Shown here one piece after another: positions 25,942 to 34,732 of a stretch of DNA of 64,000 nt. Each line of letters begins with the position of its first letter. Position 1 is the first letter of the stretch. A model generated the notes under the pieces. It was not told where the DNA came from. It saw nothing but the letters and a program-made list of their open reading frames with translations, and made no database searches. Position numbers and translations under genes: made by a program. Source of the stretch: JBBQNR01 sp963774075 (GTDB lineage: Bacteria; Actinomycetota; Thermoleophilia; Solirubrobacterales; JBBDJG01); contig CAVZDP010000003.1 in NCBI GenBank assembly GCA_963774075.1, positions 1 through 64,000 of the forward strand, written 5' to 3'.

Positions 25942-27408
25942 ATGACGCACTTCGGCATGCCGCGCTTGGCGAGCGGAGCAGCGCTCGTCATCGCAGCGCT
26001 GGCGGTTTCCGCAATCGGCACGACAACGGCGGTCGCTTTCGATCCTGCGACCGAGGCCAAGAACGTCGCCAAGACACAGGAGCGAGCCCGATACGACTAC
26101 GGGCGCCCGGACTACCAGACGCGGCTGCGCGCCGACAGCCTGGCCGGCCGAGCGGAGGGGCTCAGCATCCTGGCCCAGGACGGCCCCGCGCAGCCGTTCG
26201 GCCGCGACTTTCTGGGCAACCTCTGCTGGTCGCACGAGGACGGTTGCGCGGGCGACGTGCGCTTCTGGCACTGGGGAAACAACGCCGACTTCGTGCGCAA
26301 GCCTGTGCTGTTCACTGCGCGCAACGGCTCGACCCTCTCCGGCCACGTGTGGCACACGATCAGCGGCGCGAGCAGGCGACCCGGCGTCGTGATCACGAAT
26401 GGGTCGATCCAGGCGCCCGAGGAGCTCTACGGCTTCGCGGCGGCGACGCTGGCCCGGGCCGGTTACGTCGTGCTCACCTGGGACCCGCAGGGCCAGGGCC
26501 GGTCGGACACGTTCGGAGAAGGGGTCGACCAGGACGACGGCGTGCCCTCGCAGGGCGGCCAGCCGTTCTACGACGGCACCGAGGACGCGCTGGACTTCTT
26601 CTTCTCGAATCCGTCCCGCCGCTACGAGCCGCGCAAGAGCTGCAGCAGCGGCACGTCCCATGCCGACAAGCAGACGTTCCGCGTCGCTCAGGGACTCAAT
26701 GCCGCGTACAACCCGGCCTGGAGCCTTCTCGACACCTCGCGCGTCGGGTTGGCGGGCCACTCCCTGGGCGCCAGGGCGATCTCCTACGTCGGCCAGCTCG
26801 ACCCGCGCGTAAAGGCGATCGTCGCCTACGACAACCTGTCGACGCCGACCACCTCGTTCACGTGCGACGGCGGCTCTTCGCCCCGCCCCGCGAGTGTGCC
26901 GATCACAAGACCCGCACTCGGGCTGTCAAACGACTACGGGCTGGTGGTCACGCCCAACACGTCCGATCCCGATCCCGACGCCAAGAGCGCCGCCTCGCTT
27001 GCCTACACCGCAGCGGGGGTGGACAGCGGCGAGCTGATCATTCGTGGGGGAACGCACTACGAGTACTCGTTCATCCCCAACGCGGGCTTCCCCGCGACGC
27101 TGCGGGGCATGGACCTGGCCGCGTGGTACACGCGCGCCTGGATGGACAGGTACGTGAAGGGGGACAAGAAGGCGGACAGCTCTCTCCTGACCGACCGGTG
27201 GCGAAACGATGCGCGCGCGGCGGCGGTCGACGAGGACGGTGACCCGAACCTGTTCTCCTTCTACTACCGCTCGCGCCTGAAGCTCGCCAAGACCGCCTGC
27301 GAGGACATGCGCAACGGCTGTCCTTCACTCAGGGCCGATGGCCAGGGTCCCTACAGCTATCTGTCCGCGGCGGGGTTGCCGGACGAGCTGGAGGACGCTT
27401 CGCGCTAA
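25942..27408 (+). CDS. Secreted alpha/beta hydrolase (dienelactone hydrolase-like)
   Basis: 488 residues with SD aggggagga and a signal peptide ending near TTTAVA. The hydrolase core shows RPGVVITNGSIQAPEELYG, VLTWDPQGQGRSD, the nucleophile elbow VGLAGHSLGARA (Ser ~272) and the late His in IIRGGTHYEYSFIPN. An extension of about 110 residues before the core is unassigned. Substrate unknown; secreted esterase or lipase is likely. Confidence 0.8.
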   Translation: MTHFGMPRLASGAALVIAALAVSAIGTTTAVAFDPATEAKNVAKTQERARYDYGRPDYQTRLRADSLAGRAEGLSILAQDGPAQPFGRDFLGNLCWSHEDGCAGDVRFWHWGNNADFVRKPVLFTARNGSTLSGHVWHTISGASRRPGVVITNGSIQAPEELYGFAAATLARAGYVVLTWDPQGQGRSDTFGEGVDQDDGVPSQGGQPFYDGTEDALDFFFSNPSRRYEPRKSCSSGTSHADKQTFRVAQGLNAAYNPAWSLLDTSRVGLAGHSLGARAISYVGQLDPRVKAIVAYDNLSTPTTSFTCDGGSSPRPASVPITRPALGLSNDYGLVVTPNTSDPDPDAKSAASLAYTAAGVDSGELIIRGGTHYEYSFIPNAGFPATLRGMDLAAWYTRAWMDRYVKGDKKADSSLLTDRWRNDARAAAVDEDGDPNLFSFYYRSRLKLAKTACEDMRNGCPSLRADGQGPYSYLSAAGLPDELEDASR

Positions 27409-27416
27409 CCGAGACG

Positions 27417-28763
27417 TCAAGCGGGCCGATTCCCCGGTCGGCCCATCCACGAGTGAAAGCGTCCGTCGGGGTCGTACTTCGCGCGGAGCACGTCCAACCG
27501 GCGAAGGTTTTCTTCGCTGACGAAGCGAGCCGGTCGTGCGCCGAGGTTCTCGTCCGCGAGCTGGATGCCGGTCGCGAGGTGCTCCATCTCGCGCATCCGA
27601 TTCGCGGGCCAGCTCGCGTGGCGCTCGTCGTCGGCGGCGTTGGTCCACGACGCATAGAGAGCGATGTAGACGTCGTCCTCGAGCGAGTAAGCCATGCCGG
27701 GCCTCTCGGGCGAAGGGCCCCAGTTCATCCACATCGCGTGCGAGGGCTCAGGGGGCAAGGTCTGCGCGATCCGGCGCAGTCCCGGCACGAGTTCCTCGAC
27801 AGGAGCGCTCGTCCACATGTTGTCGACGGCGAAGCGGTTTCCCTCGGGAAACAGCATGCGACTCGTGGCGACGAGGTCGGCAAGGCTCGCGGGCATGGCT
27901 GGGCTTGCCGCGGTTGCTTTTTCGCGAACCGGGCACGTGTCGAGGATTGCGAGCGCCTCGCGGGCCTCATCCTCGCTGCCGGCGAGCACCGGGCCGACCA
28001 CGCCGATCACCCTCTGGTCCCCGCCGGGGCGCTGCAGGAACAGCATCATCTCCAGGCTGCGCGCAACCGAAGGCCCGATCTCGTAGGCCCAGCCAAAGAT
28101 CTCCTCGAGCAGTTCGAACGGATACAGATAGATCGAGTTCATCGCCGTCTTCGGCCACGGATGAAGCCGCAGGTGAAAGCGCGTCACGACACCGAAGAAG
28201 CCGGGGCCGGACCCCCTGGCCGCCCAGTAGAGGTCGGCGTTGCTGTGCTCGTCGGCGTGCAGCAGCTCACCATCCGCGGTGACGACGTCGATCGCCGTGA
28301 CGTTCATGCAGGCGGGTCCGAACACGCGTGAGAGCCAGCCGAACCCGCCCTGGAGCAGATAGCCGCCGAGGGCCACCCCCAGGCAGTGGCCGACCGGGAA
28401 GAACAGCTCGTGCTCGCGCAACTCCTCGATCAGCTCGGAGCCTCCCACTCCCGGCTGCACGGTCGCGCTCCTGCTATCGGGATCGAGCGATACCTCGGTG
28501 AGTCGCGAGACGTCGAGCAGCAGTCCACCATCGCGCAGGTGGGAGCCCGTCCAGCTGTGACCTCCCGAGCGCACTCCGACTTTCATGTCACGGTCACGTG
28601 CCAGCGCCAGCGCCCGCACCACGTCTTGCTCGCTGACGGCCTGAACGATCAGGGCTGGAAAGCGAGCGGGGATGCGCGCGTTCCAGACGCAATCCACCCG
28701 GGCGCCTTCATAGCCGGCGTCGCCGCGGCGCAGGATGTTTCCGTCGAAGTCCTCAGACATCAT
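27417..28763 (-). CDS. FAD-linked oxidoreductase, berberine-bridge-enzyme-like
   Basis: 448 residues from ATG 28763 (or 28760), since residues further upstream read antisense-like. The FAD_binding_4 domain has the flavinylation motif VGVRSGGHSWTGSH (His) and a Cys in FPVGHCLGVALGGYLLQGG. Both bicovalent FAD positions are therefore kept. The BBE C-terminal tail is YDPDGRFHSWMG. Such enzymes oxidise phenols, sugars or alkaloids with O2. It overlaps the DAPG-hydrolase-like gene, which suggests a shared aromatic substrate. Confidence 0.87.
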   Translation of the reverse strand: MMSEDFDGNILRRGDAGYEGARVDCVWNARIPARFPALIVQAVSEQDVVRALALARDRDMKVGVRSGGHSWTGSHLRDGGLLLDVSRLTEVSLDPDSRSATVQPGVGGSELIEELREHELFFPVGHCLGVALGGYLLQGGFGWLSRVFGPACMNVTAIDVVTADGELLHADEHSNADLYWAARGSGPGFFGVVTRFHLRLHPWPKTAMNSIYLYPFELLEEIFGWAYEIGPSVARSLEMMLFLQRPGGDQRVIGVVGPVLAGSEDEAREALAILDTCPVREKATAASPAMPASLADLVATSRMLFPEGNRFAVDNMWTSAPVEELVPGLRRIAQTLPPEPSHAMWMNWGPSPERPGMAYSLEDDVYIALYASWTNAADDERHASWPANRMREMEHLATGIQLADENLGARPARFVSEENLRRLDVLRAKYDPDGRFHSWMGRPGNRPA

Positions 28764-29574
28764 CTGACGGGCGCGACGCGGGGCCGTAGTTCTCGTACAG
28801 CTCCGGAAGCAACGCTGCGAGATTCGCGTACTCCTCGGCGCAGTGGCGCGCAAGCGCGCGCGGGATCTCGGCGGGGATGAGCCGACGTCGTACGGCGGGG
28901 CGGTTCAGGATCCGCGCGGCGAGGCCGGCGAACGGTTCGGGAGCGTATGGACGCAGGGCCGAACCGAGCCAGAAACGGCTGCGCAGCACGACTCCGTCGC
29001 CCGAGCGCAGGAAGACGTGAACCATCTTCGTGTGCTGGGTCCGGCGGGTGTCGTCGCCTGCGAAGCCACAGACGATCGCGGCCACCTCCGGCCTGTCGAG
29101 CGCTCCCGCCGAGAATCCCAAGACCTCGGGAGGTTGGAACGCGATCCGCGCGCGCACGGTACCGAGGCCGACGTCCTCTACCGGATGATGGACCGTGCCC
29201 CAGTAGGGCTTGTCGGCCGGCGAGACCGCCGACGAGACCGCCGGCTCGACGCGGTTGCTCTCGTGAGCGAGCGGGTGCCAGACGCGGTAGCGGACCGGAT
29301 CGTGAGGGTGCCAGTCGAACCACCAGTCGATCATCTCGCCGCTCACGCCCGCCATCTCGGTGCGCATCGCCACGTATCCACAACCGTCGGGGAGCGCGCA
29401 CCAGCCGCACTCGCCGGGCAGCTCGGCCGGGTCGAGCAGCACGTCGACGTCGCCGGCCGCCTGCGCTTGACGGTGATCGATCGGCCCCCGCTCGATTGCG
29501 TCGAGCACGGCGGGATCGGGCGGCGTCAGCGGCCGCGAGAGGTAGTCGGTCAGCGGACGCACAGGACCGAGCAT
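28753..29574 (-). CDS. DAPG hydrolase (PhlG) family protein
   Basis: 273 residues. PhlG is a zinc-dependent C-C hydrolase that removes an acetyl group from 2,4-diacetylphloroglucinol. Family hallmarks are EMIDWWFDWHPHDPVRYRVW, HPLAHESN with His/Glu ligands, TKMVHVFLRSGDGVVLRSRF, and RHCAEEYANLAALLPELYEN. The gene ends 11 nt inside the FAD oxidoreductase gene, so the two are coupled. It could hydrolyse another acylated phenol. Confidence 0.8.
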   Translation of the reverse strand: MLGPVRPLTDYLSRPLTPPDPAVLDAIERGPIDHRQAQAAGDVDVLLDPAELPGECGWCALPDGCGYVAMRTEMAGVSGEMIDWWFDWHPHDPVRYRVWHPLAHESNRVEPAVSSAVSPADKPYWGTVHHPVEDVGLGTVRARIAFQPPEVLGFSAGALDRPEVAAIVCGFAGDDTRRTQHTKMVHVFLRSGDGVVLRSRFWLGSALRPYAPEPFAGLAARILNRPAVRRRLIPAEIPRALARHCAEEYANLAALLPELYENYGPASRPSDDV

Positions 29575-29606
29575 ATTCGCCGCCTGGCGCGTTAGGCCCG
29601 GCTACG

Positions 29607-30860
29607 ATGGTGTCGATGGCCGAGCACTGTTATTGGAGAGCGAGGGAAGTCGCGGTTGCATTCCTCTTGGCCCTCGCGTTCGGTCTCTGTGCTGCGCCCC
29701 TCTCGCACGCAGCTGACCCTGGCCGGTGGGTTGAGACGGGTTTCTCTCCGATCCCGATCCCCTACTACCAGGGCGTGAGCTCCGACCCGGCCGGCGATCT
29801 CTATTTCGACGGCTTCAGCGTAGGCCTCTACCGCACCAACGCGGCCCTCGATGAGCAGGCCGCGGTGCCAGACGCGATCCCCCCGGACGTCGCTCAGCGC
29901 GAGGGCTACAACCACATCGGCGATCTCACCTGGGATGCCGGTGAGGGAGGGCGAGTCCTCCTGCCGCTCGAGTGCTTCCACTTCGCCCTCGGCAACTTCT
30001 GCGGCACGGGCTCGATCGGCGTCGCCGACCCCACCACCCTCCAGTGGCGCTACTACGTCAAGCTCGACCCGGCGGAGATCCTGAAGGCGATGTGGGCCGA
30101 GGTTTCGCCCGACGGCACGTTGCTCTGGACATCAGCGGGCAACGACCTGCTCGCCTACCGGGTCTCCGATATCACGCCCGCCAACGCGGCGCCCCAGGGA
30201 CCGCTGATCCATCCGGTTCGTCGCCTCGTGGGGGCCGTGCCCCCGAGCGGGATCACCGGCGCGACCTTCTACGAAGGCCGCCTGTTCGTAGCGGGTCAGA
30301 ACAGCGGTCCTTTCCGCGTCTGGTCGATCGACCTCGATACCGGCGAGCGGCGGCTCGAGATCGAGCGGACCATCGTCGGGGAGTCGGAGGGGCTGGACGT
30401 GTTCCAAGGTCTCGGCGGCGTCCTTCACTGGCAGATCGGCTTCTTCTCGTTCGCCGGTCCGCCCACCTATGGCGGCGGCCACAATGCGCTCGTCCACTTC
30501 GTGCCGGCCAACCGGCCGCCGGACTGCTCCAACGCGGCCGCGGATCCCAGCCTGCTTCGGCCTCCGAACCATCGCCTGCGGCTCGTGACCGTCGGCGGCG
30601 TGAGCGATCCGGATGGCGATGCCGTCACGATTCACGTCTCTGGCGTCACGCAAGACGAACCGGTGGACGGTCGCGGCGACGGCAACACGTCACCGGATTG
30701 GCGCATCGGGTCCGAAGGCGAACAGGTTTGGCTGAGGGCTGAGCGAAGCGGATCTCGAGACGGAAGGGTCTACACGCTCTCCGTAACGGCTACCGACGCG
30801 CACGGGGCGACCTGCACCGGGACGGCCGAGGTCAGGGTTCCGCACAACGCCAAGCCCTGA
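29607..30860 (+). CDS. Secreted beta-propeller-like protein with C-terminal Ig-like domain
   Basis: 417 residues from ATG 29607 (ATG 29616 is also possible; no clear SD). The signal peptide ends PLSHA. Residues ~30-300 contain propeller-like repeats (YYQGVSSDPAGDLYFDGFSV, MWAEVSPDGTLLWTSAGND, TGATFYEGRLFVAGQN) with no catalytic motif. Residues ~310-417 are a common bacterial C-terminal domain (RPPNHRLRLVTVGGVSDPDG, GVTQDEPVDGRGDGNTSPDW, LRAERSGSRDGRVYTLSVTA). Role unknown. Confidence 0.75.
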   Translation: MVSMAEHCYWRAREVAVAFLLALAFGLCAAPLSHAADPGRWVETGFSPIPIPYYQGVSSDPAGDLYFDGFSVGLYRTNAALDEQAAVPDAIPPDVAQREGYNHIGDLTWDAGEGGRVLLPLECFHFALGNFCGTGSIGVADPTTLQWRYYVKLDPAEILKAMWAEVSPDGTLLWTSAGNDLLAYRVSDITPANAAPQGPLIHPVRRLVGAVPPSGITGATFYEGRLFVAGQNSGPFRVWSIDLDTGERRLEIERTIVGESEGLDVFQGLGGVLHWQIGFFSFAGPPTYGGGHNALVHFVPANRPPDCSNAAADPSLLRPPNHRLRLVTVGGVSDPDGDAVTIHVSGVTQDEPVDGRGDGNTSPDWRIGSEGEQVWLRAERSGSRDGRVYTLSVTATDAHGATCTGTAEVRVPHNAKP

Positions 30861-30957
30861 GGACCCGGCGAAACGCTACCTCGACGATGCATGGCGCTTG
30901 TGCGGTACGTGACGATGCTACGGCGAACCGCTTGCGTCGCCCGCGAAGATCGACAGA

Positions 30958-32322
30958 ATGAAGACGATGCGAGGTTCTCGCCAGCCGCCGGGCGACGCCT
31001 TCCTCGGAGCGATCGTCGCGGCATGCGTATTCACGTTGGTTGCCTCGCTGATGTGGGCAGCGCCGGCAGCACATGCCGTCACGGACTTGCTGCCAGACCT
31101 GGTCGCGGAGGCTCCCACCGGCCCACGGGCGCTCGAGCTCACGCGCACCGCCGAGGGGCGCGATCGCCTGTTGTTGCGTTTCGACGGCTCGATTCACAAC
31201 ATCGGCGCGGGACCGCTCGAGATCCGCGGCTCGCGACCGGTCAACGGCACGATGACGGTGAGCGGGCAGCGGATCTACAGATCCGATTCGAGCTTCCGCG
31301 ACGACAACAGCCGTCACCCAACGATTCAGTTCGAGAACGCGGACGGGCACAGGCATTGGCATCTCAGGGGGGCCGCGCGCTATTCGCTCTGGGACGAGGC
31401 GGGCGGCACACAGGCGGCTCCGGCCTCGAAGGTGGGCTTCTGCCTGCTGGACAGCCGGCGCGTCGAAAGCTTCGGCCCGACGTCGGCGGTCTACACGAAA
31501 ACGGCAACACAGTACTGCGGGGAGGGACAACCGAACGCATCGCAGGTGTCCGAGGGGATCTCGCGGGGTTGGTTGGACTTCTACAACGCCAACCTTCCGT
31601 TCCAGTGGGTCGACGTGTCCGACGTTACCCCCGGGCGCTACCGGCTCGGCGCCGAGGTGGACCCCGACAACTTCGTGTTCGAGCGAAACGAGCAAAACAA
31701 CGGGCCGGCCCTCGCCTCCTCGATCGTGACCGTGCCGGGCTACGCGGCCGAGCCCATTTCGATATCCGGACGCGGCCCATTCAGGATCGGGCTGAGCGCG
31801 AAGCAGTACGGCAGTACCGGCCCGCCGGTGTTCGCGATCGAGTCGGCGCCCTCACACGGCACGCTGAGCGCACCCGGCGGCGCCGCCCTCGCGGTCCCGC
31901 AGGTCGACTACGCCCCGCAATCCCGCTTCGCCGGACAAGACTCCTTCACCTACTCGGTACGCGACTCCTCGAACGCCTTCCCGATCCGGTCCAGCGTGGC
32001 CACCGTGACCTTGACGGTGCCGCCGACCGCCTCGGCCAACAGCCGGCAGAAGCTGTTGAGGGGCCTGCGCTTCCGGCGTAAGGGCAGGTTCCTGCGCGTG
32101 CGCGCACGCGCGAACAGGTCGGGCGTTCTCCGGATGGTCATCAAGAAGAGCAAGCGCCGCCTCGGCTCGTGCCGCGATCGCGTGCGCGCGGGGGGCCGCT
32201 TCAGCTGTCGGATCAAACTGCGCAGACACGCTTCGCTGCGCCGCGCGAGAGCGATCGTCAGCCTGATGGCGGGCGGGAAGGCGAGCGCGGTCGACACGTA
32301 TCGCATTCCGCGCCGCCTGTAG
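30958..32322 (+). CDS. Secreted lysyl oxidase family protein
   Basis: 454 residues with an N-terminal signal/anchor. The lysyl oxidase core starts LLPDLVAEAP, keeps the copper ligands in ADGHRHWHLRGAARYSLWD (H-x-H-x-H), the Lys region ASKVGFCLLDS, and RGWLDFYNANLPFQWVDVSD with the Tyr candidate for the LTQ cofactor. After ~residue 260 an Ig-like domain (DSFTYSVRDSSNAFP) and a highly basic C-terminal region (GLRFRRKGRFLRVRARANRS) follow. It would oxidise amines on secreted proteins or small amines. Confidence 0.82.
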   Translation: MKTMRGSRQPPGDAFLGAIVAACVFTLVASLMWAAPAAHAVTDLLPDLVAEAPTGPRALELTRTAEGRDRLLLRFDGSIHNIGAGPLEIRGSRPVNGTMTVSGQRIYRSDSSFRDDNSRHPTIQFENADGHRHWHLRGAARYSLWDEAGGTQAAPASKVGFCLLDSRRVESFGPTSAVYTKTATQYCGEGQPNASQVSEGISRGWLDFYNANLPFQWVDVSDVTPGRYRLGAEVDPDNFVFERNEQNNGPALASSIVTVPGYAAEPISISGRGPFRIGLSAKQYGSTGPPVFAIESAPSHGTLSAPGGAALAVPQVDYAPQSRFAGQDSFTYSVRDSSNAFPIRSSVATVTLTVPPTASANSRQKLLRGLRFRRKGRFLRVRARANRSGVLRMVIKKSKRRLGSCRDRVRAGGRFSCRIKLRRHASLRRARAIVSLMAGGKASAVDTYRIPRRL

Positions 32323-32433
32323 AACGTCCACGGAACAGGGCCGAGCCTTGCCCGGATGCACTCTTCCCGCTAGCGTGCCCGGCTGTGAGGCGCCGGGCGC
32401 GAGTCCGGCTCACCCGAGGAAAGGAGCGTTCTC

Positions 32434-32718
32434 ATGACAGTCGTTGTCGTGTCAGAGGTCGAAGGGGGAAACCAGGACTTCTTCGACGAGGTCAGCGGGA
32501 AGGCCATGCCGGGTGCTCAGCTCCCGGACGGATGCCAAGTTCAGATCGCCGGTCCCATAGAAGGCGGATGGCGCGTCATCACAGTCTGGGACTCGGAAGG
32601 CCAGTATGAGCAGTTCCGCAACGACAAGTTGGTCCCAGCCCTCCGCGAGGCTGGCGAAGGAGACCGAATCGCACCGAACATCAGCGCGAACCCCGTTTAC
32701 CGCATCCTCACTGCCTGA
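32434..32718 (+). CDS. Small ABM-like (dimeric alpha/beta barrel) protein
   Basis: 94 residues with SD gaggaaagga. The pattern VVVVSEVEGGNQDFFDEVSG, WRVITVWDSEGQYEQFRNDK, LVPALREAG is typical of small dimeric ferredoxin-like stress or monooxygenase-like proteins. Its TGA is followed 30 nt later, in the same frame, by the methyltransferase GTG. Confidence 0.7.
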   Translation: MTVVVVSEVEGGNQDFFDEVSGKAMPGAQLPDGCQVQIAGPIEGGWRVITVWDSEGQYEQFRNDKLVPALREAGEGDRIAPNISANPVYRILTA

Positions 32719-32748
32719 GCGGACACCGCCATCGACCGAATCAAGGAA

Positions 32749-33765
32749 GTGGTCCTATTCGCGTTGCCGTGGGGCGCGCCCGTAGCCGTCGTCGGACCGG
32801 ACGAGGACGGTGCGTTGTTAGACGCGAACGAGCGCAGGGTCCTTTACGTATCCGAGCGCGAGCTGCCCGCCGACCAGCGGAGCGACCTGGCCAAGGTGGT
32901 CGAACCGCTTCGCTTGGACGGGTTCCAATTCATCCTTCTTCCGGCTGCGGCGTCGGGGTCGTCCACGCAGAGCACGGTGTTGGAGGACTATCTCCAACGT
33001 ACCTGCCGACTGGTGGTCCGGGAACCAGACGCGTGCACTATCTACGCGATCGCGGACGAGCCCGAGGCCGCGCGCCTTTACCGGCCGCCCGATCACATAC
33101 CGATCCCGCCGCCCGAGCTGGTCCAGATCGTGGCCAGCGTCTACCGCCCTCACAAGTTTTTCGAGACCGGGGCCTTGAGCGCAGACTGTATGAGGACCGC
33201 GCTCCGCCGGCAGGGCCGGGACATGAACGACTTCAAGGCAGTGCTGGAGGTCGGCTGTGGATGCGGTCGGATCATGCGCCACTGGAAATGGCTGAGCGGA
33301 CCCGCTCTCCACGGCACTGACTACAACCCGTACATGATCCAGTGGTGCAGCGAGCACCTGACGTTTGCCGAGTTTCGCGTGAACGGTCTCAGTCCACCGC
33401 TGGAGTACGAGAGCGACAGCTTTGACTTCGTGTATGCGTGCTCGGTGCTGACCCACTTGGACGAGCCCCTTCAGCACCCCTGGATCCGTGAGCTGACGAG
33501 GATTCTCGAGCCCGGCGGATACCTCTACCTCACGCTCTGCGGGATGCCGCAGATCGGCAACCTCGATCCGCAGCAGCGAGACCGCTTTCTGGCCGGCGAG
33601 CTGGTGGTTAGGGGTCCGGACGGTAGCGGCACGAACGAATGCACCGCGTACCACCCGGAGTCATATGTCCGCGACTCGCTAGGACGCGATCTCGAGTTGA
33701 AGGACTTCGTGAAGGGCGGCGCCGAGGACAGCTGGCAGGATCTATATCTGTTCAGGAAGCCCTGA
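32749..33765 (+). CDS. SAM-dependent methyltransferase with N-terminal accessory domain
   Basis: 338 residues. The GTG at 32749 has an SD that is too close. Homology with the PhyH C-terminal domain extends to DRIKEVV just upstream, so the true start may be a non-standard codon near 32731. Residues 1-105 are the accessory domain. Residues ~155-270 are a class I methyltransferase: VLEVGCGCGRIMRHWKW (SAM motif I), HGTDYNPYMIQWC, DSFDFVYACSVLTHL, ILEPGGYLYLTLCG. Likely tailors a glycan or secondary product, by analogy. Confidence 0.82.
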   Translation: MVLFALPWGAPVAVVGPDEDGALLDANERRVLYVSERELPADQRSDLAKVVEPLRLDGFQFILLPAAASGSSTQSTVLEDYLQRTCRLVVREPDACTIYAIADEPEAARLYRPPDHIPIPPPELVQIVASVYRPHKFFETGALSADCMRTALRRQGRDMNDFKAVLEVGCGCGRIMRHWKWLSGPALHGTDYNPYMIQWCSEHLTFAEFRVNGLSPPLEYESDSFDFVYACSVLTHLDEPLQHPWIRELTRILEPGGYLYLTLCGMPQIGNLDPQQRDRFLAGELVVRGPDGSGTNECTAYHPESYVRDSLGRDLELKDFVKGGAEDSWQDLYLFRKP

Positions 33766-33793
33766 GTCCTGATCCTGCTTCGCTACCGTCGAC

Positions 33794-34615
33794 CTACCTG
33801 TCGCCGCGGCCGCCGCGGCGCTTGGCCTTCTCGCCCTCCTTCTCGAAACGGCCATCGTCGCGGTCTGCCTCCAGCTCGCCGCGCCTCTCCCTGAGCCGAG
33901 GAGGCTTGCGAACGACTCGCTCGCACGAGCCGTTGGCGTTCGCGGCGCTGGCGTCGACGATGATGTCCTTGAAGTCGGCGAAGACGACGTCCATCCCGGG
34001 GCCGCAATCGACCTTGTCGGGCTGGCCGTCACGTGTGCGGAACGTGTCGTTGCCGGGCCCACCGTTCAACGTGTCTCCGGTCCCGTCGGACGCGAGCTTG
34101 TCTCTGCGCGCAAGCGCCCAGAGCCGGTCGTCCCCGTTTCCGCCGTTGTGGACGTCGACGCCGCGATTGGCGAACAGCACGTCGTTGCCGTCCCCGCCGT
34201 TCGTCGTGTCGTTGCCCTTGCCGCCGACGACGAGGTCGTTGCCCGGTCCACCGTCGGGCCGGTCGTCTCCGCGCCCGGAGAACAGCCTGTCGAAGCCAGG
34301 ACCGCCGCTCGATACGTCGTTGCCCTTGCCGCCTACCACCAAGTCGTTGCCCGGTCCACCGTCAAGCACGTCGTCTGCTTTGCCGCCGAACAATCGGTCG
34401 AAGCCCTCGTCACCCGACACCGTGTCGTTGCCTCGGAAGGCATGGACGACATCGTTGCCCGCGAGGGCGTTGATCGTGTCGGCGTCGGCAGTACCTCTGA
34501 TCCTGTCGTCACCGTTCGTGCCGGTGGTCGTCACGGCCAGCGCCACGCCGGCGACGATCGCCAGAGCTGTGAACACGACCCCGAACGAGAGCACGAGTCC
34601 GCTGCGTCTTGACAT
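33794..34615 (-). CDS. Secreted RTX-like calcium-binding repeat protein
   Basis: 273 residues from ATG 34615, which has SD ggaggg (an ATG at 34639 does not). After a signal peptide come about nine nonapeptide-type repeats with G-G-x-G-x-D (LDGGPGNDLVVGGKGNDVSS, NGGDGNDVLFANRG), which form a Ca2+-filled beta-roll outside the cell. It ends with a conserved-type D-CGPGMDVVFAD block and a very charged tail (ERRGELEADRDDGRFEKEGE). A surface or secreted Ca-binding protein; no toxin domain. Confidence 0.85.
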   Translation of the reverse strand: MSRRSGLVLSFGVVFTALAIVAGVALAVTTTGTNGDDRIRGTADADTINALAGNDVVHAFRGNDTVSGDEGFDRLFGGKADDVLDGGPGNDLVVGGKGNDVSSGGPGFDRLFSGRGDDRPDGGPGNDLVVGGKGNDTTNGGDGNDVLFANRGVDVHNGGNGDDRLWALARRDKLASDGTGDTLNGGPGNDTFRTRDGQPDKVDCGPGMDVVFADFKDIIVDASAANANGSCERVVRKPPRLRERRGELEADRDDGRFEKEGEKAKRRGGRGDR

Positions 34616-34707
34616 TTCGGTTCCCTCCGTTTTCCCCAAGGGCTAGATACCGCGAGTGTCCCCTTCGTGGTTTGACGTGGGATTGACAGCGCGTTAAGCG
34701 CCGCTTA

Positions 34708-34727
34708 AGAGCCTCTTTTAAGGCTCT
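34708..34727 (-). terminator. Hairpin after the kinase/Kelch gene
   Basis: AGAGCCT / AGGCTCT, a 7-bp stem with loop ctttta, 6 nt past the last Kelch stop (34733) on the minus strand. A second palindrome TTAAGC / GCTTAA follows at about 34693-34707. Plausible terminator pair. Confidence 0.45.
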
Positions 34728-34732
34728 CGAGC

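Noticed and set aside
32434..33765. Read-through or selenocysteine fusion of the 94-residue protein with the methyltransferase (same frame, one TGA)
   Set aside because: Both are complete on their own, no SECIS-like element is seen, and the same frame occurs by chance one time in three.
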